A program made the translations under genes and the position numbers. A stretch of 64,000 nucleotides of DNA, from IMG/VR virus record IMGVR_UViG_3300020193_000005, positions 1-64,000 of that record. One strand, given 5' to 3'. Shown piece by piece: positions 51,501 through 59,906 of the stretch. Source of the DNA: a virus. Position 1 is the first letter of the stretch, and each line of letters starts with the position of its first letter. The notes under the pieces were generated by a model. The model saw only the letters and a program-made list of their open reading frames with translations, did no database searches and was not told where the DNA came from.

Positions 51501-54500
51501 AAAGAGTAAAACAATTTATCGCCGCTTACAGAGCAGTCGACCCGAACTTTACCGATAACGATTTTTACGACATCATAGAATTGATGGCCGGAAGAGAAGC
51601 CAGATACAGGTTGCAACATCCGAATCGGCCGAGTCCACCTCGGGCATCGGCCGCGCCGAATAGAAATTTGATCGGTGCGCCACCCGCTCAAGCGCGACAG
51701 GCATCCCCGCCCCAGGCACCCCCTGCGCTGGGCGGAGGATTGGGTCCGGGCGGAACTCCGCCGCCACCCGGTGGTGGTGGTGGTGGTGGTGGTGGTGGTG
51801 GTGGTGGTGTTACGCCGTCGCCTGGAGGAGGCACGCCGTCGCCTGGTACGCCGTCGCCTGGTACGCCGTCGCCCGGAGGAGGCACGCCGTCGCCTGGTAC
51901 GCCGTCGCCTGGGGGCGGTACGCCGTCGCCTGGTACGCCCGCCAAAAAACCTCGCAAAAAAAGAACGCCGAAACCCAAGCCGGGCGCGCAAACTCCCCCC
52001 GCTTCGCCGACACCTGGCGGGCAAACTCCCCCCGCTTCGCCGACACCTGGCGGGCAAACTCCCCCCGCTTCGCCGACACCTGGCGCTACGCCGGCGACCC
52101 CTAATCAGTCGCCGCTGCCTCAAGGCGGATCACCCGTTCCGAGACCCAGACCCACGACTCAACGCCCGCCGCAGGCGAAGAGAACCGGTCCGAAACCTTC
52201 CTCAAAGGCGGATACAACTACGGTGCAGAAAGCCGGAGCCTTGTCTGCCGATATAGTACAAACGATAGCGGTCGGCGACCCGAACGATTCGCAGTGGTTG
52301 CAGAAATCTCTCGACTCGTTGGACTCCGACGATCAAGCCGCCTCGGATCATAGGGCAAGGGCCGTTCAGAAAGTCGATCGAGCGTTGGACGATGTTGTCG
52401 CGTGGGCGAACGGTCGGCTGCTGCCGAAACCGGTCGGAATCCATCCCCATTACCCCATACAAATAGTTGCCGGTCCGGACGACAACCCGGCCGTGCGAGA
52501 GCTTAGACAGTCGACCGGTCCAAAAGACTTGTTGGACAGAATGGATCGACTCGGATACATCGTTCTCGATACCGAAACGGCGGGTCCCGACCTCGAGATT
52601 CACGGCGGAGCAATATTCCATTTCTACGCCAAAAAAAGAAATCCGGACGGCACCGTCGAGGAGCTTGATCTCTACATCAAACCGACCGTCACTCCGGCGA
52701 TGCCAGTCGATCGCTATCCGGACGCTTTCGAAACCCTTCCCGACGGAACGAGGATAGCGCGACTCTCCGAGGAGTTGACGAGCGGTCCCCAAAAAATGCT
52801 CGACAGAGCCGAATACGACAGAGCCGTAAGCCAGGGAATCGACAGAACCGAAGCGGCGGCGAGAATAGCCGCGTTTTTGAATCCCGATATGCCGGTCGTG
52901 ACGATGAACGGAAACAACTTCGATCTTCCGTTGCTGGACGAAATGCTCGACGAAGGCAGGGCGGCCGGAACCGTCGACAACGACTTCGGGCTTATCGATC
53001 TAGCCAGCGTCGACTTGTTGGCGATAGGTCACAACCTTCTTCGGGGTCGCCACGAACGTCACGATAGAAATCGCAAAGTTGCCGACTTGGCGAGACGTCT
53101 ATATAACGGGGATAAGATCCCGAGCGGACCAGAACTAATCGGTCCGTGGATGACTTCCAAAATAGGATCTCCAAAAGGAAGCGTGGAAGGTTACAATCCC
53201 GCGACTGCGGATATAAAAGAATTTTGGTCGGAAGACGGAGTCAAACACTTCGTAGAAACCCTTCCGGACGGGACGAAAATCAAGGGCGAGGCCATGACGA
53301 TGCTCAAGACGAACAACAAATTGGACGCTCTCGCCAACTACGCGGGAGTCCGCGCCCGCGCGACGCACGACGCCAAGGTGGACGTGGGCAAAACCGAAGA
53401 AACGATGAGAGCACTTCTCGAGCAAGGCGAAATACAAGGAATGAGCAAATACGCCTTCGATCACGAGGCGGCCGCCAAGGCCCAGGAGGCGCTCGGAATG
53501 GGCCCACCGCAGGGAGGAACCCTAGACAGGAAACGTCCGGGAGACGTAAGAAAAGCCAAGGGGACGGCGCAGAGACTCGCCGGTGGTCCGGGAACGAGAT
53601 CGTCCCGGACGGACACCGATCTCGACTTGGAACAAGACGAAAGAGTCGACGCGTTCGCTCCGTGGCCGGATGCCGCCTCGCGGACGGGAATGTCGGCTAA
53701 CCCCAATCTCCAGGTCATCGAACCGCAAGACGGAATGACCTCCGCGGAGAAAAATGAAATGACTACGTTGCTGGAAAAGCTCGAGGGATTGGATCAAATC
53801 AAGCAAGTAAGAAAAGCGACGAACCTCACCCCGGAGGAGAGACAACGACTAAAAATTCTCCTGACCAAAGCCGCGGACGCCTACAAAAAAGCGAAAACTC
53901 GCATCAGTGATTCGCAAGGAGATTTGACCGATGACGAAGGAATCCGAGCTTGGTTGGCCCAACTTGCGAAAATGGAAAAATTCATGAAGGAAAATCCGGA
54001 TTTGTACAGCGAGGAGGCGATACAGCTGATGGTCGACGGCGTCATCAACGGGGCGGGAAACCTAACCCCGGAATCGCTCGTGGCGATGGAAAGACGCGTG
54101 AACGATTTGATTACGAAGCTCGGATATCAGGGAGAATTTTTTCAAGATATGGTCGCGGCTCATTTGTCCGTCGCGCTCGACAGGGCCGTGCGGGAAATGC
54201 GTCGCCGAAACCCGTCGCTTAGCGCGAACGAAATCCGCGAACTTCTAGGCATGGATCCCGACGATACTCCGTTGGTTGTGGCCATACTCGGCGACTCTGG
54301 GGCGATGCGATCGGCGCGAAGAATCGCCGGAACACGCAGAATCGACGATATCGCTCCAGACTCGGGGGCGATGCGATCGACGCCGGTAGTCGCCAGAAAC
54401 CCCGACTCCTCCAGAAAGACGGCGGAAAAGACGGCGTCGATCCTGGGGAGAGCCGAATCCGTCGGGGTGGATATCGACAGACAAGAAAGAGAAGTAGTCC

Positions 54501-56170
54501 CCCGAATGGCTCAGAATAGAAAAAATGAGATTTTGAATCCTCAAATACTGGAAAGAAACAAACAAGACATCATCCAGGGACAAAATTTGCCGGATCACGT
54601 TGACAAATTCGTCGATCGTGCGGTCGGCGAGGGGAAAACCGATTTAGAAATACTCCAAGATCCTATTTTGAAAAGCGCAAATTCCAAGGATAGCTACGGC
54701 AAGCGTTTGGGGTTGGCTAGGCGAATAGCTATCGCCCGCGGCGACGAGAAACTCGTCGAACAAATAGACGAGTTCGTGGACGAGTTGCAGCGTTTCACGC
54801 CCGAACAGTACAACTCGGCGCTAGAGGAGGCCGTCGAAAAATTCAATAGCCCGTTCGACGAGCGACCGGTAGTCCTCGTACAAAGCCCGCTGGAAATAGT
54901 TTCCTCCGGCAGATATCGGACCGTTCACGACGGGATGTCTTCGCAGAACAACGAGAACCCCATGACCCGCGGAACGAACGTCCCGGAATTACGGAGGACA
55001 GCCGAGTCGATGACTTTGAACATTCCCTTCGAGGACGACGAACAAATCAGGTCGCTCAGACCCGCGTCGGCGATGGTGGCGCAAAGAACATCCAGCGAGG
55101 CCAGAAACGCGAAACTGCGCGAAATTTACGGCGACGACGTGGAGATCATGCACGACGGCCCCTCGATCGGGAAAGAAGCAAACTTGGAAATCACGGAGGG
55201 AACCAGCGCAGAACAAAAAGGGCAAGGGCGGCAGTACGGATTCAGCTCCATCATTCTCCGCCCCGAAACGGCGAACAGAACGCTCGCCGTCGACGGGGAC
55301 GTGATAAGCGATCAGGGCGAATCTGGCGGCAGAATCTCCGCCGCTGGCGCAAGACTGACGAATCTTTCCCGAAAAGGCGAAATCGCCTCGCTGTTCTTCG
55401 ATCCGCTGGCGCTACTGTTCGAGGAGAGAACCGGAAGAAGGGACACCGTCGCCAGCGTAAGAAACAGTCAAAACAAAAGATACGTAGAGGGTATGGTTCT
55501 TGGGTCTTTCGAGGTTTCCGACATCGAATCGGTGGTGGCTAATCCGTTATACCTTCGCGGATCCGGCAAAATTTGGGATTTCGATAAGAAAAAAACGAAC
55601 TTGGTCGGAGTTACTCCGCAGGCTAGTTTCACGAACCTAATCGCCGCCGCCAGACAGCGCGAAGACCTGGTTGACCGGTACGGAATAGACGTGGTGATCG
55701 ATTCGCCGTATCTGCCGTTGGACGAGGTCGAACCGTTCAACGCCCAAATGACCGAAACCTGGGTGGGCAGAAAAATCGCAAACGGGGATTGGACAGGGGT
55801 CACGAAGTCGGATCTCATAAAAAACAGACGAACCACCCCGTACGAAGCGTTGTTGAGATATCGAAAAGTGTTGGCGGAACGAGAGGGAACAATGGGGCTT
55901 CCGATTTTTGATCACCCCGACAACGACTTCAGGGACGAACCAGGACAAGTCAAAAATTTCGTCTCCATGATTGACGAAGAGTTGGCGAGAATCGGCGGGT
56001 TTGGCGGGGTTTCGGATTCGGGAGCGATGCGAAGCGCACGGGTAAAGATGCTCATTCAAAGAATAAAAATGGGACAAATGAGCGTAGGTGAAGCGGCCGA
56101 GCAACTGGGCGTATCGCCGTCGACCATTTACGCGTTGATGAGGAAGCCCGCCGAAGCGGTCGGGAGGTGA
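48587..56170 (+). CDS. Giant polyprotein 3: Pro/Gly linkers, exonuclease, DUF3626-like block
   Basis: A 2527-residue protein from ATG 48587 with GAGGAA upstream. No LGRG tag was found. Sites: D-T-G-Q-M 323, D-S-G-A-M 1903, 1925 and 2477. Residues 1-322 include an Ala/Arg/Glu helix (ARDAASAAREAAGDASRAVGEA...). 323-1902 is one uncut block: unknown globular region, then a Gly/Pro/Ser/Thr linker (about 1040-1205), then a DEDDh exonuclease (1320-1610) and helical tail. 1926-2476 includes YGFSSIILRPETANRTLAVDGD and VLGSFEVSDIESVV, loosely like the DUF3626 toxin-type fold. 2478-2527 is an HTH (MSVGEAAEQLGVSPSTIYALMR). Its TGA is four bases before the next ATG. Confidence 0.9.
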   Translation: MSPIFENIPPNSKVIAKHGSKVLFGLRNGSTALYDSKSGSFRRGDDADLMAMDDFSSSHNGEWADDRLRRFAASRKTLNLGSDISFKVVQKPRKSSSRDDVAQPQDLANMLPREFVNWARSYVPGQRLPISPPGYSGTDSCLGQNAGGRSSAKMPNADELTSMILRTYGFPQTAPVDATKEMRSAYEKGLLGRTIREMATPNILSMVAAARGLWVDRLNKIRCLGGPAANRFTNIFGVGCDIPSSPAELARDAASAAREAAGDASRAVGEAMERVGEARAGVGIAKERVGETIEATDEIPGDLSVTRMIGELRQSEQTLFDTDTGQMTRRAGGNQPLLINSANAVADETNKKATRRVLIHEGARRWINSWVERQKGEDPSNPLGVIRSAIRRRRSRQQATTTGALTPQQLNEQEVKLYAQGVIELIRLTDPELADELSEPSHLLNDINDPVAVRNAGNQNSKNVIEMMLTDALGPDAGRDRAKLQRYAANLFAIYQPYIEDRQNHPELKQTPVNFAPQKNLWETSNVVAFFTVPGFGGGRNQPLSNYVAPTPTNPGYAGSGMLDLLDRGEFPLFGMGYPGNNVVEAVTRSGVTPLDGYKHTTDSFYNKVVKNIGSGNAPFHGVYLFDSRLITEPESLMRLFDSPDGHLPVSGLSPAAVLQHTLEHEPKHLVAFSQRLRSNLGYTEAEWAERLGRQFKLGGSGLEDSRFGDPILGENPDHVYGPIDLFRDARSGTFIRRQVDELMIALRHPDYEGVVLPDGLRGWKSTDPVLNGAQKIALLWKFYANNISWDRTTAQNVQNLYALKAGKQAAAQLVAEIDESLKRRGFDDGVRRILQQAIREDLMYYEDGPLDRRRILGSSSEDALHQSINEAAIDAEIAQRISAGTPNPDRDQVINDLIAQGRVIPLGSRPDPGRPVTGPLSQHNRLSGQNRLTEKQIVLAQNFVGDAYAMSSAIELDAEFNTAIAQPDAPERVKQFIAAYRAVDPNFTDNDFYDIIELMAGREARYRLQHPNRPSPPRASAAPNRNLIGAPPAQARQASPPQAPPALGGGLGPGGTPPPPGGGGGGGGGGGGGVTPSPGGGTPSPGTPSPGTPSPGGGTPSPGTPSPGGGTPSPGTPAKKPRKKRTPKPKPGAQTPPASPTPGGQTPPASPTPGGQTPPASPTPGATPATPNQSPLPQGGSPVPRPRPTTQRPPQAKRTGPKPSSKADTTTVQKAGALSADIVQTIAVGDPNDSQWLQKSLDSLDSDDQAASDHRARAVQKVDRALDDVVAWANGRLLPKPVGIHPHYPIQIVAGPDDNPAVRELRQSTGPKDLLDRMDRLGYIVLDTETAGPDLEIHGGAIFHFYAKKRNPDGTVEELDLYIKPTVTPAMPVDRYPDAFETLPDGTRIARLSEELTSGPQKMLDRAEYDRAVSQGIDRTEAAARIAAFLNPDMPVVTMNGNNFDLPLLDEMLDEGRAAGTVDNDFGLIDLASVDLLAIGHNLLRGRHERHDRNRKVADLARRLYNGDKIPSGPELIGPWMTSKIGSPKGSVEGYNPATADIKEFWSEDGVKHFVETLPDGTKIKGEAMTMLKTNNKLDALANYAGVRARATHDAKVDVGKTEETMRALLEQGEIQGMSKYAFDHEAAAKAQEALGMGPPQGGTLDRKRPGDVRKAKGTAQRLAGGPGTRSSRTDTDLDLEQDERVDAFAPWPDAASRTGMSANPNLQVIEPQDGMTSAEKNEMTTLLEKLEGLDQIKQVRKATNLTPEERQRLKILLTKAADAYKKAKTRISDSQGDLTDDEGIRAWLAQLAKMEKFMKENPDLYSEEAIQLMVDGVINGAGNLTPESLVAMERRVNDLITKLGYQGEFFQDMVAAHLSVALDRAVREMRRRNPSLSANEIRELLGMDPDDTPLVVAILGDSGAMRSARRIAGTRRIDDIAPDSGAMRSTPVVARNPDSSRKTAEKTASILGRAESVGVDIDRQEREVVPRMAQNRKNEILNPQILERNKQDIIQGQNLPDHVDKFVDRAVGEGKTDLEILQDPILKSANSKDSYGKRLGLARRIAIARGDEKLVEQIDEFVDELQRFTPEQYNSALEEAVEKFNSPFDERPVVLVQSPLEIVSSGRYRTVHDGMSSQNNENPMTRGTNVPELRRTAESMTLNIPFEDDEQIRSLRPASAMVAQRTSSEARNAKLREIYGDDVEIMHDGPSIGKEANLEITEGTSAEQKGQGRQYGFSSIILRPETANRTLAVDGDVISDQGESGGRISAAGARLTNLSRKGEIASLFFDPLALLFEERTGRRDTVASVRNSQNKRYVEGMVLGSFEVSDIESVVANPLYLRGSGKIWDFDKKKTNLVGVTPQASFTNLIAAARQREDLVDRYGIDVVIDSPYLPLDEVEPFNAQMTETWVGRKIANGDWTGVTKSDLIKNRRTTPYEALLRYRKVLAEREGTMGLPIFDHPDNDFRDEPGQVKNFVSMIDEELARIGGFGGVSDSGAMRSARVKMLIQRIKMGQMSVGEAAEQLGVSPSTIYALMRKPAEAVGR
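51700..52205 (+). repeat. Low-complexity linker with three repeat types
   Basis: In polyprotein 3: thirteen GGT codons in a row (51770-51808) coding polyglycine, then repeated T-P-S-P-G (15-base units, 51812 to about 51940), then three 33-base units QTPPASPTPGG (51989-52087), then Pro-rich sequence. It separates the front half from the exonuclease. These tracts can slip during replication, so length may vary among relatives. Confidence 0.9.
52520..53440 (+). other. Module: DEDDh 3'-5' exonuclease 2
   Basis: Exo I is IVLDTETAGPD with Asp1328 and Glu1330 of polyprotein 3; Exo II is VTMNGNNFDLPLLDEM with Asp1446; Exo III is THDAKVDVGKT with His1594 and Asp1599 (H-x4-D). All catalytic residues are present. 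It resembles the exonuclease in polyprotein 1 in order and spacing, including a KTNNKLDALANYAGV / NLESLKEWAGV segment before Exo III, so the two look like paralogues. Confidence 0.85.
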
Positions 56171-56174
56171 CGAA

Positions 56175-59045
56175 ATGATTGAATCCGCCACGCAAAGATT
56201 CATTTCGGCGATGGGCGAAATCGACGCGACCAGAATGGAATCCAAGAAAAAGTCTCTCGGTCGGGACATGAATCCGTACACCGCCAGGGACGCCGATTTG
56301 GACAGATTGGTCCTCGAGGGAATAGCACGCGTAAACATGGGTAGGGGCATCCCCGATCCGACGCCGTTCGGAAACGTCGGAGCGATGACGCGGAATCAAC
56401 CCCCCCCGGCGAGACCCGAGAACAGATTGCGCAGGGCGGTCAGGCGTTCCATGCGCGACACCCCGAAGAGGGTCGCGAGGGGAACCAGCTCATTGCGACG
56501 ATACCTCGAGTCGAGCGACGGCGTCTCGGGGAGGATGGCCTCGGAAAGACCGATCGATCAAATTTTCCAGAATTTCAAAAGGGTGTCCATCGACGAGATA
56601 CGAAGCGGCGTAAATTCAGTCGTCGGGAAAGTCGATTCAGTCATGGGGCAACGACCGAGAACGATCGGCGAAATATTGAGAAATCTGAAAAGTTTGGAAA
56701 ATCTCATCAACGGAATGAATCCGGACGGATCGCCGACCCCGAACGGAGAGAATAGGAATTTTCGTTTGCTTCCCCTTTTTTTCATGGCGTCCACACAGAA
56801 TGCTCTTAGGGAAGCGATGGGAGATAGATTCGACGGAGAAAAAACGATTCCGTCGAAGCACGACATCGGCGTGTACTACGCGACGGCGTACTCGATGCTG
56901 GAGAATCCGGAGGCTTTTCGGGACGTCGATTTCATAATTCAGCCGATGTCCATGCCCGACATCTTCGGTCATCCGGGCGCAGAAGGATCAGTTTCGATGG
57001 TTCCGTCGTATTACTCCTTCCACGCGCGGCCGCCGAAAAGCAGCGTTAGGCGTGAAAGGGGCGGCGGGTTCGATACCTCCGGAGTAGCCGACACCTACGT
57101 GGCGTTCTCGCCGGTCAAGGACTATAGCGAAGGTCTAATGATAAACGTGACCCATAATCCAAGGATCGTCGGCGGTCGACTGCCGGTGCTCATGAGATTG
57201 GCGATGTACGGAGAAGAAGGGGACAAAGAAACGGTCGTCAAGGGTTTCATTGTGCCGAAGTCGCAAACCGGAAAACGATCCGTTACCGAGAAGTTTCAGG
57301 AGACGGAATTCGTGCACGAACGGCGGACCGGCGAAAGGGCGACGTTTCAGAGACTTTTGAAGGAAGCCAACGATTTCATGGATGCCTATTCGGAAGAAAT
57401 TTCTCCGTCGTTCGTTGTGGAGACGACGGGACTTGACATAGTGCTTTCGCTGATCGAAGAGGCTCAACGAATTTTCAAAAAAGCGAACGACGCGTTGGCC
57501 GAAGATCCATCCGTTTCGCCGTCAATGGTGGAAGCCATGCGCGACGAGGGCAAGCGGCTTATTGATCTGGCCGACATGACGGCCTCCATGGCTTTGGCTT
57601 TTCACGAATTCGGTCACTTTTTTGACAAAGTTGGCGACTACAAAAATAGTCCCGCCTACCCGGAGGCGTCCGATACGGGGGGTAGGGGTTTGAATACCGC
57701 GTACGAGTACAGAAGGGATCTGGCGATACTCGAATCGCTGAAAAAGGGAGAACCTTCGCCGTATCTTGAATCCGTCGCCGAAGAGCTTATGCACGGCAAA
57801 GTGAAGAACATTTTGAAAAACTTTTTGACCACGTACGTCGATATGACGGCCGCCCTAACGGCAATGGAGAGATTGTCGCTGGTCAGATCCTCCCTGAATC
57901 CGTTGATCGGCGACGTGGCGAAATTGGTAAACGACAACGACGGTTTAGCCGGCTGGGCCTGGGTGAAAATGGTAGTGACCGGACAAACCAAAACGGTCGA
58001 AGACGCGGTTTCTACGATCAAAATGGCGGGGCTCGTCAAAGTAAACCCGGATAATTCGCCCTCCAGGGTCGAAGCGGAGGCAAGGCGAATCATAGGGGAA
58101 TTGCGAAAAATATTCAGCTACGGGGCGGCCCGTGGCGTCGCTTGGGATATGCGCTCGCGCGCGTCGCGCCTGTTGACCCCCTCGGCTTTTGCCGCGCAAG
58201 CTATGGATAACGAAAATTTTAATTCCCTTTTGGCCAAGGCGGACGATCGGCAAAGAGCGATGATGCTCGCAGTGATGGCGGACGCCCTGGTTCGCGGCTA
58301 CGACAACCAACTAAAAACATCCATAGAAGCCACGAAAGAGCGAATCATCGAAAACGAAAGGTTGTTCAAGGGTGAAGGAGAGGTGCCCGATAAATACATG
58401 GGACTAAGAAGAAACGCGTGGCTTTCGGAGTGGCTGTCCGGGCAGTCGTTCAACGTCGACGGGTATGCGACGGGCTGGAGTAGTCTCATGTCCGAATTGA
58501 TTTCATCCAATCCCGACGTCGTCGTTGAGTTTCTGGAACTATTCGGCAGAAAGAACGCGATAGACGGTTGGTTTGACGCCGACGGCTCCTTCAGTAAAAA
58601 AGAATTCGTCAAAAGGGAAATAACAAGAAAACACGTAGACCAACCCAGTTCGTATAGTCCGATTCTTCACGCCATAAATAACGCCGTAAACGGCAGGGGT
58701 TATTCCGGATGGAAGGATCTGACCGACGACGAATCGGCGACTTTGGCCGCCGTGATCGGGAAAATAACTCAGTATGCGGATCAAACGGATTACGACATGG
58801 CGAATCCGAGACCCAAGCACGTTCAGGTCTCAAACGCCGAAACTTACGCGGAACTCAACGCCATCCTAAGCCTGAATATTCTTTCCTTCCTGAATGGGTT
58901 GACGCAAAGAGAGAGGGACATCGCCCTAAAATTGCGTTCGCAGATGATGTCAAGAGTAAACGAAATGCGAGGACGAATGTTGCGTAATTCCAGGCGATTG
59001 CGAACCCCCGAGGAACAAATGCGAACCCCCAAGGAGCAAAGATGA
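56175..59045 (+). CDS. Polyprotein 4: tag plus HExxH zincin-like protein
   Basis: A 956-residue protein from ATG 56175 with GGGAGG upstream. The LGRG tag is at residues 32-66 and is followed by N-V-G-A-M (67-71) and V-S-G-R-M (117-121), after which the remaining 835 residues have no site. That part contains MTASMALAFHEFGHFFDKVGDY, a consensus zincin H-E-F-G-H (477-481) in a hydrophobic helix; the glutamate-rich downstream region (ESVAEELMHGK) could supply the third ligand. Other segments are helical and unrecognised. The simple layout, signal then cut then one enzyme, is the clearest example of the proposed arrangement. Stops in an ATGA overlap with the next gene. Confidence 0.88.
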   Translation: MIESATQRFISAMGEIDATRMESKKKSLGRDMNPYTARDADLDRLVLEGIARVNMGRGIPDPTPFGNVGAMTRNQPPPARPENRLRRAVRRSMRDTPKRVARGTSSLRRYLESSDGVSGRMASERPIDQIFQNFKRVSIDEIRSGVNSVVGKVDSVMGQRPRTIGEILRNLKSLENLINGMNPDGSPTPNGENRNFRLLPLFFMASTQNALREAMGDRFDGEKTIPSKHDIGVYYATAYSMLENPEAFRDVDFIIQPMSMPDIFGHPGAEGSVSMVPSYYSFHARPPKSSVRRERGGGFDTSGVADTYVAFSPVKDYSEGLMINVTHNPRIVGGRLPVLMRLAMYGEEGDKETVVKGFIVPKSQTGKRSVTEKFQETEFVHERRTGERATFQRLLKEANDFMDAYSEEISPSFVVETTGLDIVLSLIEEAQRIFKKANDALAEDPSVSPSMVEAMRDEGKRLIDLADMTASMALAFHEFGHFFDKVGDYKNSPAYPEASDTGGRGLNTAYEYRRDLAILESLKKGEPSPYLESVAEELMHGKVKNILKNFLTTYVDMTAALTAMERLSLVRSSLNPLIGDVAKLVNDNDGLAGWAWVKMVVTGQTKTVEDAVSTIKMAGLVKVNPDNSPSRVEAEARRIIGELRKIFSYGAARGVAWDMRSRASRLLTPSAFAAQAMDNENFNSLLAKADDRQRAMMLAVMADALVRGYDNQLKTSIEATKERIIENERLFKGEGEVPDKYMGLRRNAWLSEWLSGQSFNVDGYATGWSSLMSELISSNPDVVVEFLELFGRKNAIDGWFDADGSFSKKEFVKREITRKHVDQPSSYSPILHAINNAVNGRGYSGWKDLTDDESATLAAVIGKITQYADQTDYDMANPRPKHVQVSNAETYAELNAILSLNILSFLNGLTQRERDIALKLRSQMMSRVNEMRGRMLRNSRRLRTPEEQMRTPKEQR
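56268..56372 (+). repeat. LGRG tag, copy 3 (in polyprotein 4)
   Basis: Begins MNPYTARDADLDRLVLEGI and ends NMGRGIPDPTPFG, directly followed by N-V-G-A-M. The only notable changes are I-A-R-V-N-M in the middle. Confidence 0.9.
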
Positions 59046-59344
59046 CCGAAACGAACGAAATGCCCCCGAAAGAAGAGATTGATCCGCTCAAGCAGAGGGA
59101 GATGGACGTCGCCGACGACATGTTCGGTTTTGGCAGAAAGAGCGCTAAAAAGGTTTTCCTTTCACTATTGACGGACAAAATGATGGAAAATGGAGTAAAG
59201 CCGGAATTAGCGAAGGACGTGGTGCTCTCGTTGTTGCCGGATTTGACCGAAATCGAAAAAGCCATCAGCGAAAATATAAGCTTTGCCGATCTGGCGAAAA
59301 GATACGAAAATTTCATGGATGGGGAATTGAGGGAAAATGAATGA
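59042..59344 (+). CDS. Small acidic helical protein after polyprotein 4
   Basis: A 100-residue protein whose ATG overlaps the polyprotein 4 stop. It is helical and acidic: DPLKQREMDVADDMFGFGRKSAKKVFLSLLTDKMMENGVKPELAKDVVLSLLPDLTEIEKAISENISFADLAKRYENFM. Not recognised. Genes of similar size follow polyprotein 2 and polyprotein 1, suggesting a repeated plan of big protein plus small partner. Confidence 0.75.
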   Translation: MTETNEMPPKEEIDPLKQREMDVADDMFGFGRKSAKKVFLSLLTDKMMENGVKPELAKDVVLSLLPDLTEIEKAISENISFADLAKRYENFMDGELRENE

Positions 59345-59906
59345 GTTCTTGAACTCAAAAGCCGATCCGCTCGGAGGTCTTTTGCCCCAGGAGGTCGTAA
59401 CCGGCGACGTCATGCGCGGATACGGTCCCAGAAGGGGAAATCTGGAGAGATTGCTTCGCTACTGGAGACCGATCATGAAGAAGCCCGGCGGATTCAGGAG
59501 GTGCAGGGTCATTCTCGCCGATCATCCCGAGCTGTATCCGCTCAACAACATATGCGCCTGGTTGCATCACGAAACGACCGGATTATGGCCGAACGAAGGC
59601 TGTCACCACCCGGGCATGAAAAACTGCAGAAGAAAACTGCGCGGCGTCGTCAACGGATCGATCTGGAGCGACTCGGATTTCAACGACAGGCTCAAGAAAA
59701 TTACGAGGAGAAGGGGAAAGAAGGATCTCAGATCCAGTGGCGGTATCGACGCGGCCCAGACCTACGATCCGTTCGTGCCGGTCATAACGGACGACGACTG
59801 GAATCACGCCTGGGTGGTTTTGGACGACTTCGTAAAGATGGAACCGACCTTCGTCGCGTACGTTTGCTCGGACGATAACTGGGAGATGTTCGATTCGGAT
59901 GTCTGA
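59337..59906 (+). CDS. Conserved phage-type protein with WLHHETTG motif
   Basis: A 189-residue protein starting at ATG 59337, overlapping both neighbours by eight bases. Its core NLERLLRYWRPIMKKPGGFRRCRVILADHPELYPLNNICAWLHHETTGLWPNEGCHHPGMKNCRRKLRGVV is compact, basic and rich in His/Cys/Trp, and I believe I have seen the same core in uncharacterised structural-region proteins of actinobacterial phages. The His and Cys residues could bind zinc. The C-terminal part (PVITDDDWNHAWVVLDDFVKMEPTFVAYV) is acidic. No function can be assigned. Confidence 0.7.
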   Translation: MNEFLNSKADPLGGLLPQEVVTGDVMRGYGPRRGNLERLLRYWRPIMKKPGGFRRCRVILADHPELYPLNNICAWLHHETTGLWPNEGCHHPGMKNCRRKLRGVVNGSIWSDSDFNDRLKKITRRRGKKDLRSSGGIDAAQTYDPFVPVITDDDWNHAWVVLDDFVKMEPTFVAYVCSDDNWEMFDSDV

